Below, piece after piece: positions 9,501 through 17,300 of a stretch of 64,000 nt of DNA. Made by a program: the position numbers and the translations under genes. The notes beneath the pieces are model-generated. The model was not told the DNA's origin, did not search any database, and was given only the letters and a program-made list of their open reading frames with translations. Numbering within the stretch: position 1 is the stretch's first letter; every line of letters starts with the position of its first letter. Source of the DNA: Pseudoalteromonas galatheae (lineage in GTDB: Bacteria > Pseudomonadota > Gammaproteobacteria > Enterobacterales > Alteromonadaceae); NCBI RefSeq assembly GCF_005886105.2, contig NZ_PNCO02000001.1, positions 2,849,001 to 2,913,000 of the forward strand, written 5' to 3'.

Positions 9501-10973
9501 GTCACCAAGGGCCATAGTCGGCTCAGTGAGCAAGGCAGCAAGCACCCGCTCAAAGTGCTGACTCATGCGAACAATGCGTTGCGTGGAGATGGCCTTTTGA
9601 TCGTAAGTAAAAGTTAAAAAGCAAGCGCCCGCTCGGTTTTCATGAGCATCTAATACCAACTCAAACTGCACTTCTCCTGTGGTTGCAGGCAATTCACCCA
9701 CTTTGAGCCCTGGCAACTGTTGTAACTGGCTTAAATCACCAAACTGATAGTTAAACAATATCTGAAATAACGGATGCACCTCACTACTTCGCTCAGGTTG
9801 CAAGGCTTCAACTAATTGCTCAAAAGGTAAATCTTGATATTCTTGTGCTCCAAGTGTGGAAGCCTTTACCTGTGCTAAAACCTGTTGCAATGAAGTGCGG
9901 CTGTCAAAGCGGTTATCCTGCACTTGGGTGTTGACGAATAAGCCGACCAAATTGGCGACTTCAGCCCGTTGTCGATTCGCGATTGGCGTACCGACACGGA
10001 TCTGCTCCATCCCGGTATAGCGCTGTAGCAATACCTGAAATGCCGTCAGCAATACCATGTAATGAGAAACCTGATGGCTGGTGGCAAAAGTACCTAGCTG
10101 CTGCGTTAAGCTCTGTGGTAATTGCCAAGCGTGTGAGGCACCGCGAGCATTGCCGTGCTCTGAGTGTTGAGCTAAACCATTATCCACCTTTAGTTGTAAC
10201 ACAGGCTGTTCGTCACCGAGCTTTTGCTGCCAATACGCTAACTGGCGCTCAAGCTCACCGGCCGTCATCCAGTCTTTTTGCCATTTAGCATAATCACCAT
10301 AAGCAATATTCAGTGCCGGTAACGCTGATTGGGCCAACTGACTCGATAAATCTCCCGGTGCAATTTCAGCGCTAAGCAATTGGCTATACAGCGCGGCAAA
10401 TTCTCCCACTAAAATCTGTAATGAACCACCATCAGCAATAATATGATGTAGTACCACCACCAGTTGATATTGATTTGGCGCAAGCGTGAGTAATCCCACG
10501 CGGATTAAGTTGCCTTGGGTTAGATTAAACGGTGTGATTAACCATTGCTGACGCACCGCATCAATGTTATCACCCGCTCCTACCTCTACCTGAAAATCAT
10601 TGGCAATCTCGATTGGTAGCACCTGCTGCTTTACCTCAGCATCAACTTGTACAAATTGCGTGCGAAGCGAACTGTGACGAGCAATTAATAGCTGAAAAGC
10701 ACGTGTCAATGCACTCAGGTTTACCTCACCTTCAAGCTGTAATCCCCCAGTGATGTGATACGCTGCACTGTCTGGGTCTAAATGCCATAAAAACCATTGA
10801 CGTTGCTGTGCATAAGACAGCTCAGCAGCCTCAGCTGAGTGATGAAAAGGTAAAACGGGAAACTGACGCATGTTCAGCCCATCGGCTTGCACCTTTTGAT
10901 AGACCAGCTGACGTTTTTCTTGAGGTAACTGATGAAAGCGCTCAGCAATGCGTTGGATGACCTCACTGCTCAT
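3540..10973 (-). CDS. NRPS, two modules plus thioesterase (C-A-T-C-A-T-TE)
   Basis: Terminal megasynthase of 2477 aa. Domains in order: C (~45-470, HHIIADG at 176-182), A (~520-1010, YTSGSTGRPKG, FDVSCWE), T (Ser1062 in GGHS), C (~1149-1590, starts IYPLAPLQSGILFHH, active motif HHLVMDH), A (~1612-2100), T (Ser2150 in GGDS) and type I TE (~2210-2477, Ser2285 in GWSLG). Reading the Stachelhaus positions by eye gives D-V-W-S-M-G-L-I-H for both A domains, so both modules should load the same amino acid. I cannot assign it from memory; N5-acyl-N5-hydroxyornithine is a reasonable guess given the neighbouring hydroxylase and acyltransferase genes. The second C domain is of the type often seen after D-residues or in dual C/E domains, so stereochemistry is uncertain. 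The ATG overlaps the previous gene's stop by one base. The TE releases the finished peptide. Confidence 0.95.
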   Translation of the reverse strand: MSSEVIQRIAERFHQLPQEKRQLVYQKVQADGLNMRQFPVLPFHHSAEAAELSYAQQRQWFLWHLDPDSAAYHITGGLQLEGEVNLSALTRAFQLLIARHSSLRTQFVQVDAEVKQQVLPIEIANDFQVEVGAGDNIDAVRQQWLITPFNLTQGNLIRVGLLTLAPNQYQLVVVLHHIIADGGSLQILVGEFAALYSQLLSAEIAPGDLSSQLAQSALPALNIAYGDYAKWQKDWMTAGELERQLAYWQQKLGDEQPVLQLKVDNGLAQHSEHGNARGASHAWQLPQSLTQQLGTFATSHQVSHYMVLLTAFQVLLQRYTGMEQIRVGTPIANRQRAEVANLVGLFVNTQVQDNRFDSRTSLQQVLAQVKASTLGAQEYQDLPFEQLVEALQPERSSEVHPLFQILFNYQFGDLSQLQQLPGLKVGELPATTGEVQFELVLDAHENRAGACFLTFTYDQKAISTQRIVRMSQHFERVLAALLTEPTMALGDINLLDDSETQQWQRWGLNPQLEDTTPVQQKFSRLADTQPDAVAAVFADLTLSYKQLDERSNQLAQHLQSLNIGREDRVGVALQRSMDTVVTLLGVLKTGAAFVPMDQDYPPERLAYIAENSQLTAIITHPDAQSKLTEVLKDTQITHHLASLPVVNLAQLPWQTLSAQPLDVAIHPEQLAYMIYTSGSTGRPKGAAISHRALSNCMAWMARQYSPQPEEAVLHKAAFGFDVSCWEIFFPLSEGMSVVVAKPGDQRDPLELKRLIQQQSVAITSFPPALLQAFIELPDVAECTSLRHIMCGGEAVPAELFRDTYKALPDVVMNNLYGPTETTIHVTHWPFINDNRSLAPIGQGISQTHTYILDASLNPVPEGVTGELYIGGIQLARGYFARPDLTAERFVADSVLGNGQRMYRTGDLARWNQNGEIEYLGRSDDQVQIRGFRIELGEIAEQLRRLPQVREAKVLVKHLATGDKLVAYVTGNIQDEQQLAQALGENVPDYMVPNAFVVLDKMPLTANGKVDSKALPEPQWAKAQEYSAPIGEAETMTAHLWADLLGLERVGRDDNFFSLGGHSLLAIKLVERARQAGWQAQVKTLFSQPVLKHFAAALTPYRQDAAPETAWSGIATDTAVITSEMLPLVRLDNDQIAKVVEQVDGGVQNVQDIYPLAPLQSGILFHHTLQEKGDAYITPNLLRFESRAQLSAFVDALNLVIARHDILRTAIFWQGLPEPVQVVQRQAKVEIKWLDCACDAPLAVDEAGLTAAARRLNEAVDPTHFRLNTQCAPLIAAIAIAEVQDETCWLQLPSHHLVMDHTSLEVLVEEVQMILAGNAALLPEPVPFRRFVALAQQNPEAEAEQNTFFSELLGDIETPTAPFGLLDIKGTGEDILTHETAVPETLAAQVRHLAIKQNTSAAAVFHLAWAMVLQKLTGLNDPVFGTVMFGRSQGGEGADRAVGMFINTLPIRFRLRQADLKSGLQQAQQLLTALISHESASLSKAQSCSSVAKGTPLFSTLLNYRYSPNAHKHGDSKKLYVTDDGWQVFGGEERTNYPIGVSIDDAGDGFNIVAQTLPSVEPAQLCGYLLNALTQLVAEPELKPLGDWQALTDNAWQTQRLWSENPIKENTQQAVYRLFEAQVKKQPDAIAVTFKNNHVSYAELNQQANQLAHYLQSQGVGIESRVAVGMWRSVETVISLLAIMKVGASYVPLDLDYPAERLQYIVASSGVQWLLTHAEGVDALPPFPEQIMQCVWQQIDLAPYSQDNLIVDAHPEQLAYVIYTSGSTGRPKGVAISHRSLVSCMQWMQREYQLTREDAVLHKAPFGFDVSCWELFFPLSQGGRIVVSEPGDHKDPDKLIALIKAQQVTTASFVPTMLQAFIEQTNPSEENYLRNIMVGGEAAPPELRQRMFAALPDAKVHNLYGPTETTIHVTNWEFTQAPRTTIPIGRAISNTSCYVLDEYLTPVPQGVVGELYLGGVGLSRGYLNRPDLTAERFIADPISASGGRLYRTGDLVRWNKEGLIEYMGRLDHQVKIRGLRIELEEIEAQLASISGIQKAVVLAKPSPSGDRLVGYVQSQQVQSSDELKSILAKVLPDYMVPNSIMSLERLPLSPNGKIDRDALPEPVWQDSGEFVAPINDMEQSVAQVWSEVLGINNISRFANFFTLGGDSIACLKVVSLMRQRGFEMAVKHMFETADLSQLALQLTELQGTTGSGNTLCSEPIIALNQKSAAASALFCLHDGFGKVLDYTTLARHLDGKRTVYGLTYQPDPLTGQAADLSALVASHLSEIRKVQAHGPYRLCGWSLGGVLAHAIAAELEQQGEQVEQLLLLDPYSPPHASAQRSTLAEQIGPLMQLQTFFSLLLSEESGFALMQDVEIQSTLAECSAQQLISSDDIQRLMKQVFEHPRTEFMTGYGQLTAQDLYHLYLAFQPLFLAAVNIETLPVYTGKAELFWMKGREQAHKAWWYEWLNSQSVSSHDLDVGHFAVVKERTVLERV

Positions 10974-13900
10974 TATAGGTTCTCCATAAATGCTTCTAAG
11001 TCGAGCAAGGCATCTTCTTGCTCTGGATTTGTTTGTGCTGAAATAATTGCAGCTAAGTCTTTTAGTATTGGATTAGCAAAAGCATCGCGCACCGCAATGT
11101 CTACACCAAATTGTGCTTGGATTTGGCTCAGGGTTTCCACCGCAAGTAAAGAATGTCCGCCAAGTGCAAAAAAGTTGTCGTCACGTCCGACTTTTTCAAG
11201 TTGCAGCACCTGCTGCCATATCTTGGCCAGCCCACTTTCGATTTCACCTTGTGGTGCCGCAAACGTTGAAAATTGTTGTAACGATGGCTCAGGTAAAGCT
11301 TTACGATCTAGCTTGCCATTCACGGTGAGCGGCAATTTTTCAAGCTGCACAAACACACTAGGGATCATATATTGCGGCAACTGAGTAGTAAGTTGCGAGT
11401 TAAGCGTATCAGGCTCAAGCTCAGCGCCATTTGCTAGCACCAGGTATGCCACTAATTGCTCGCCACCAACGCTACTTTTCACTAACACCGCAGCATCAAC
11501 TACATTGGCTAATTGCCTTAGTTGGCTCTCTATTTCGCCCAATTCAATCCGCAAACCACGGATCTTCACTTGCTGATCTAAGCGGCCTAAAAACTCAAGT
11601 TGACCTTCATCATTCCAAACTACCTTGTCGCCAGTGCGATACATTCTAGCGCCTTGGCTGTTACTATCGGCAAATGGATTCGCGACAAAACGATCAGCAC
11701 TGAGATCCGGTCTAGATAAGTAACCGCGCGCCAAGCACTCACCGGCGAGATATAACTCTCCTGCCACCCCTATCGGCACTTGATTGAGCGCACCATCCAA
11801 TACATAAGCTTGTACGCCAGAGATAGGTTTACCAATTGGAATAACGTCATCTTGCTGGTGACACTGCCAGCTTGTCACCTCTATCGCCGTTTCTGTCGGT
11901 CCATAAAGATTGTGCAGTGCCGTTTGTTCAAAGTAGCTAAAAAATTGCTGTTGGGTTTGCAAGGTAAGCATTTCACCGCTCGTAAATACTTGGCGTAAAC
12001 TTGGACATAAGGTTTTTCCGCCCAGCGCTTCGCGTGAGCTGCTTATCCCCGTCATAAATGCTTGCAACATGGAGGGAACAAAGTGACAAACCGTCACCGC
12101 TTCTGTTTCAATAAGTTGCCGAATTTGTGTCGGTTCTTTGTGTTGTTCTGGCGCTGCTAATACTAGGCTTGCACCTTGCGTTAATGGCCAGAAAAACTCC
12201 CAAATAGAAACATCAAAACCAAATGGCGTTTTTTGCAACACCCTATCACTGCCTTGAAGCTGATAGCGAGCTTGCCCCCAAGCCAAACGATTTGCGACGC
12301 CGCGATGTACACATGCAACCCCTTTGGGCTTGCCCGTCGAGCCTGAGGTATAAATCACATAGGCTAAGTTATCTAAATGGATTGTCACATTGGGTGCTGT
12401 GGTTGGATAAGCGCTTAACTCTAAGTGCTCAAGCCATGTTACTTGAGCGCAGATATTCTCTGCCAGCTGCGCTTTTACTGGAGCATGACTCAAGATACAT
12501 GCACAGGCGCTTTGCTCAATAATATAGTGTAAGCGAGCCTCGGGCAGTTGAGGCTCGATTGGTACGTAAGCCGCGCCAGCTTGAAGCGTAGCCAGCATCG
12601 CCACCACCATCTCAATGCTGCGCTCAAATAGCAATGCCACTTTCGACTCACGGCTGATATTTTGCGCCACCAAATACTGTGCTAATTGATTTACCCGTTG
12701 CTGTAATTCAGCATAGGTGACAGACTCGCCCGCAAACCTTAACGCAATCGCGTCTGGGGTTTTCTGTGCCTGAAGCGCAAATGCTTGAGGTACGCTAAGC
12801 AAGCTTGCTGAAGTTTTACCGCCGGATTCAAGCGCCGCTAAAGCCGCTTTCCGTTCGGCACTGTTCAGTGAAAGATCGCGAATTTGAGTCTCTGGAGCTT
12901 GGCAAAAGGTGCGCAGGAGCGACTGATATTGCTCATCAAATGTGGAGATCCAAGCCGCTGAAAGTTTACTACTATCAACACGCCATTGTAATTGCACGCC
13001 ACCATCACTTAGCTCGGTTGTATCTAACGCAAGGTCGCACATTACGCCCTGAGTCAAGCTAAAGTAATTGGTCAACGAGACACCGTGCAATTGTGCTAAA
13101 CCACTGCTGCTATCTTTGAGATGATTGAACATCACTTGATAAGGCGTTGCGCCCTGCAAGTTAGGTTGAAAGCGCTTCATCAGTGAGTCTATGGGGATGT
13201 CTTGTTGCGCTTGGATTGCTAATGACTGTTTGGCACAGTTGCGCAATAGCTGCTGCAGCGTTAATTCACCAGCAACAGGCAAGCGCATCAGCTGTATATT
13301 AACAAAAAAGCCAACCACACTATGGGTAGCAAACTGGTTCCGATTTGCCACCGGAACCGCCGTCAGCAGCTCATCTTCGTTTGTGTATCTATGCAGCAAA
13401 GCTTGATACGCAGTCAATAACACGACGAATAGCGAGACCCCTTGTTCACGCGCAAATTGTGTGACTTGTGCTGCCAATTGCGCGGGTAACTGAGTAACGA
13501 GTTGCTCTGCCTTAGGTACGTTATTCGCTGAGTTTGTCACACCGAGTTCAACCACAGGCAAGGAACCTGTGAGTTGTTGCTGCCAAAATTGCCACTGCTG
13601 CTGCACTTGCTCAGCATCACTGTTAAGCCAATCATTTTGCCACTGAGCAAAGTCAGTATAATCTAACCGGTTCACGTCATGGGTGATGGGTTGAGCGAGA
13701 CTCGCTTTTTGATAAATTTCAACGAAGTCTTTAATAATCAAACTCTTCGACCACGCATCACTAATTATGTGGTGCATCACGACTAAGAGTACATGCTGCT
13801 CTGGAGCAAACTGCAACCACTGCATTCGCATCAAAGGACCTGTCCGTAAATCAAAGGGCGTTGCAGCGAAGCGCGCTAACCTTGCTTTATAAACCTGTTC

Positions 13901-14356
13901 CTGCGCTTGTTCGCGACTCAGCTCTGTATCATGTGCTTGCAGTGCTGCAACTTCAGCGACTAATTCATGTTGCTCTACCGATTCCAGCGGTAAGCTCAGT
14001 GTCGGCAAAACCACTTGCGCAGGTTTGGCGCCTTCCCCTTCAACAAACTGAGTACGCAACCCAGCATGGCGCTCGGCTAAGTGTTCTAAGCTTGCACGCA
14101 GCGCGCCTTTGTCTAGATGGCCACTTAAACACATCCCCCCACCAAGGTGGTATGCGGTATTTTCAGGGTTGATCAACCACTCAAACCACAGCCTTTGCTG
14201 TGCCGCCGATAACGGCGCTTGAAGTTTGCCAAGTTTTTTAATTACTGGCGCACTCGACTGAACTGGCTGTTTATCCTCGAGCTGTTTAAGCATGGCTTTT
14301 TTCTGCGCCAGTGTCATATTGCCTTTGCGCGCTGCCAATAGTGCATTGATCGACAT
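10973..14356 (-). CDS. NRPS, one module (C-A-T), predicted serine
   Basis: Single elongation module of 1127 aa. C domain ~45-470 with HHIISDA at 195-201 (the usual final Gly is Ala), A domain ~525-1010 (YTSGSTGKPKG, FDVSIWE, NLYGPTE), T domain near residue 1065 (GGHS). The specificity residues read by eye are D-V-W-H-F-S-L-I-E, very close to the classical serine code DVWHLSLID, so serine is predicted with fair confidence. Its C domain must accept the beta-hydroxy acyl chain from the upstream PKS, so it sits at a PKS-to-NRPS junction; the HHxxxDA variant may relate to that. It starts 2 bp after the PKS stop and its stop overlaps the next start, so translation is coupled. Confidence 0.95.
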   Translation of the reverse strand: MSINALLAARKGNMTLAQKKAMLKQLEDKQPVQSSAPVIKKLGKLQAPLSAAQQRLWFEWLINPENTAYHLGGGMCLSGHLDKGALRASLEHLAERHAGLRTQFVEGEGAKPAQVVLPTLSLPLESVEQHELVAEVAALQAHDTELSREQAQEQVYKARLARFAATPFDLRTGPLMRMQWLQFAPEQHVLLVVMHHIISDAWSKSLIIKDFVEIYQKASLAQPITHDVNRLDYTDFAQWQNDWLNSDAEQVQQQWQFWQQQLTGSLPVVELGVTNSANNVPKAEQLVTQLPAQLAAQVTQFAREQGVSLFVVLLTAYQALLHRYTNEDELLTAVPVANRNQFATHSVVGFFVNIQLMRLPVAGELTLQQLLRNCAKQSLAIQAQQDIPIDSLMKRFQPNLQGATPYQVMFNHLKDSSSGLAQLHGVSLTNYFSLTQGVMCDLALDTTELSDGGVQLQWRVDSSKLSAAWISTFDEQYQSLLRTFCQAPETQIRDLSLNSAERKAALAALESGGKTSASLLSVPQAFALQAQKTPDAIALRFAGESVTYAELQQRVNQLAQYLVAQNISRESKVALLFERSIEMVVAMLATLQAGAAYVPIEPQLPEARLHYIIEQSACACILSHAPVKAQLAENICAQVTWLEHLELSAYPTTAPNVTIHLDNLAYVIYTSGSTGKPKGVACVHRGVANRLAWGQARYQLQGSDRVLQKTPFGFDVSIWEFFWPLTQGASLVLAAPEQHKEPTQIRQLIETEAVTVCHFVPSMLQAFMTGISSSREALGGKTLCPSLRQVFTSGEMLTLQTQQQFFSYFEQTALHNLYGPTETAIEVTSWQCHQQDDVIPIGKPISGVQAYVLDGALNQVPIGVAGELYLAGECLARGYLSRPDLSADRFVANPFADSNSQGARMYRTGDKVVWNDEGQLEFLGRLDQQVKIRGLRIELGEIESQLRQLANVVDAAVLVKSSVGGEQLVAYLVLANGAELEPDTLNSQLTTQLPQYMIPSVFVQLEKLPLTVNGKLDRKALPEPSLQQFSTFAAPQGEIESGLAKIWQQVLQLEKVGRDDNFFALGGHSLLAVETLSQIQAQFGVDIAVRDAFANPILKDLAAIISAQTNPEQEDALLDLEAFMENL

Positions 14357-14358
14357 AC

Positions 14359-17300
14359 TTATTTCGCTCCCTCAGCCAGCTCTTCAGCCAGCTCTTGCTG
14401 TAGCTCTTGTATTAGAATGGCTTCTATTACTCGAGCAAGCCCCAAAATGGTTGGATCTTTAAAAAAGGACGCTGGTGACAAGGTCACTTCAAATTTATTG
14501 CTTAGTTGCGACATGATTTGTACCCCCATTAAGGAGTCACCGCCCAGCTCAAACAAATTATCGTGAATGCCTATTTGCTCTATCCCCAACATGGCGCTCC
14601 AGACTTGCGCAATACCAACTTGTAAATCATCTTCTGGCGCAACATATGGCGTTGATAACTCAGGACGCTCATAGCCACCACTGCGAGGTGCCGCATCTGC
14701 CATAGTCAATTCTGCATCTAACAGGTTACCTTTGGTGGCTTCTAATCGTGCAGGAAGGTCGAGCGTTGAAACCGCAACTTGCGGCAATATTGGTGCGCTG
14801 AGTATGCGCTCCATAACTTCAATCCCTTGCTGAGGCGCGATGCCAACTCCGTCAGGCATATCCATATCACCAGCCATGCCGACCTCTCGCCAACTGTCCC
14901 AGTTAACAGCCAGTATTGGATAACCGCCCGTTTGCACCAATCGCTGTGCGTATTGTTGTGCGATGCCATCTAGATAGGCATTAGCTGAAGCGTAGGCGGC
15001 CTTAGATAAACCACCTGCAATGCTAGCAAGCGATGAGCACAACACCATAAAGTCCAGTGACTGCTCGTTAAATAAAGCCAACAAATGTTGCGTACCCACA
15101 ACTTTGGCAGCAAACATCTGCTCGACAAACGCTGCATCCGTCGAACTAATTAAGGACGTTGCACCACTCCCAGCGGCGTGGATCACCCCATTGATCTGCC
15201 CAAACTGCTGATGTGCTTGTGCGACAACCTCTGCCATTTGTTCAAAGTCCGCCACATCCGCTTGTTTAACCAGTACCTGCGCACCAAAAGATTGCAATTG
15301 TGCTAATTTTTGCTGTTGTGCCTCTGAAGGCGTGCTGCGACCAAGCAACACTAATTTAGCCTGGTAGTGCTCCGCCAAATGCTCAGCCATTACCAAACCA
15401 ACGCCACCTAAACCGCCGGTAATTAAGTACACCCCACCTTGGCGATAAATCGCTTCATTTTGCTTAGGTTTGGCCGTTGCTTCAAAGCCCATCAGCCAAC
15501 GATGATAAGACCGATAAGCAACCACCTCGCCCGCTTCGCCATGCTGCTCTGACAACAACCAATCTACCCAGTCACCGTAAAGTTGTGCACCAAAATCAAC
15601 CAATTGACATTGAATGTGTGGGAACTCCTGCGGGATGACTTTACATGGGCCAAGTAACATCGACTGAGCGGGTGAAATCTCATCATTACCCGACACATCG
15701 GCCAACCCTTGGCTCACTACGCTCAAATTAACCGGCTGACCTAACTGTTGCGATTCAAGTGCTTGAGCAAGTGCGATTAAACTCATCATGCCCTGTTGTT
15801 GAGTTTGGTTTAAATCAGCAGGCTCGCTGGTCGGCAAGCTCCACAAATGGAATATATGCGATACAGGACCGTGAATTTGATTCACGCTTGCAATAAGTTG
15901 CTGATAGTCGCTCAACTGAGCCGCGCGGATCACAAACTCATTATCCGATTCTTGCTGAAATGCTTGCCCTAATTTGACCCGAATTAGCTTATCGCTCTGC
16001 GTGTGCAGCTTATCAAGGAGCAGATCGCAGGCCTTATGCTGTGTTTCAAATAGCAAAGTACAACCCAGTTCAACGGGCTGAGTTAAATCAGGAACCGAGC
16101 GCTTATACGAAGGGATGTAACACCACTGTTCAATCGGCTTTGGTGCTAAGGCGTTATGGTTGTTTTGCGCCACAATATTTGCATCGGCTTCAATCCAAAA
16201 ACGTTTTCGCTCAAACGGGTAAACAGGTAAGGCGACGCGATGAGGCGTCTGCTCATACAAGGCATCCCAATCAATCTCTACGCCCTCAATCCATAAACGA
16301 CCCAAGGCTAAGGCAAAGTGTTGCTCTGTCTCTTGCGCTTTTCTTGGGTGTGGTAGCGAAGTGACAATGCTCGTTTGCGCTTTTACTTCTGCATCCCGTC
16401 CGGCAAGTTGACTTAGCGTATTACTTGGTCCCACTTCGAGTAGCACAGTTTGCTCTAAGCCATTTTCTGACGCTGGATTGTCAAGATTGACGATAGTGCG
16501 CAGACCTTGGTTAAAGCGCACCGCTTGTGCTAAATGCTGCGCCCAATATTGAGGGTCGGTCGCTTGTTGATCGGTTATCCAAGTGCCTGTTACATTCGAT
16601 ACAAATGGAATGCTTGGGGCATTGCGCTGAACCTGGGCAATCAACTTAGCCAGTTGCTCACCTGCATCACTCACCAAGGACGAATGGAATGCATGGGAAA
16701 CATGTAAAGGCTGTACTACGACTCCTTGCTCTGTGAGCCTATTTGATAGTGCCGCTATCGCTTGCTCTGAGCCCGATACAACACAGTTTTCAGGGCTATT
16801 CACCGCTGCCAGCTCAACTTTATGCTCAAGATTGTCGGTATCAAGATAAGGAGCTAAAGCGGCTTCTGAGAGCGCCACCGATAACATACAGCCCGGTGCT
16901 TGCGCCTGAATAAATTCGCCCCGCTTGGCGACTAGATATAATGCATCCTCTAAACTAAACACCCCCGCAATACACGCGGCGACGTATTCGCCGATACTGT
17001 GGCCAATCATAGCGCTGGGCTTCACTCCCCACGCCAACCATTGCTGCGCCAATGCATATTCCACAGCAAATAATACCGGCTGAGTGACTGAGGTTTGTTT
17101 TAGTTGTGCCGCACCGTGCTCAACGTCCGCTTCATCAACAAAAATAAGGTCTTTAATATCTTGCCCAACGTGCGCTATCAGACCCTCTCGGCAGCGGTCA
17201 AATGCATCTCTAAACACACTTTCTGACTCATACAGTGCGCGGGCCATATTGATATGCTGCGAACCTTGCCCTGGGAACATAAAGGTAACGGGTCTGTCAC

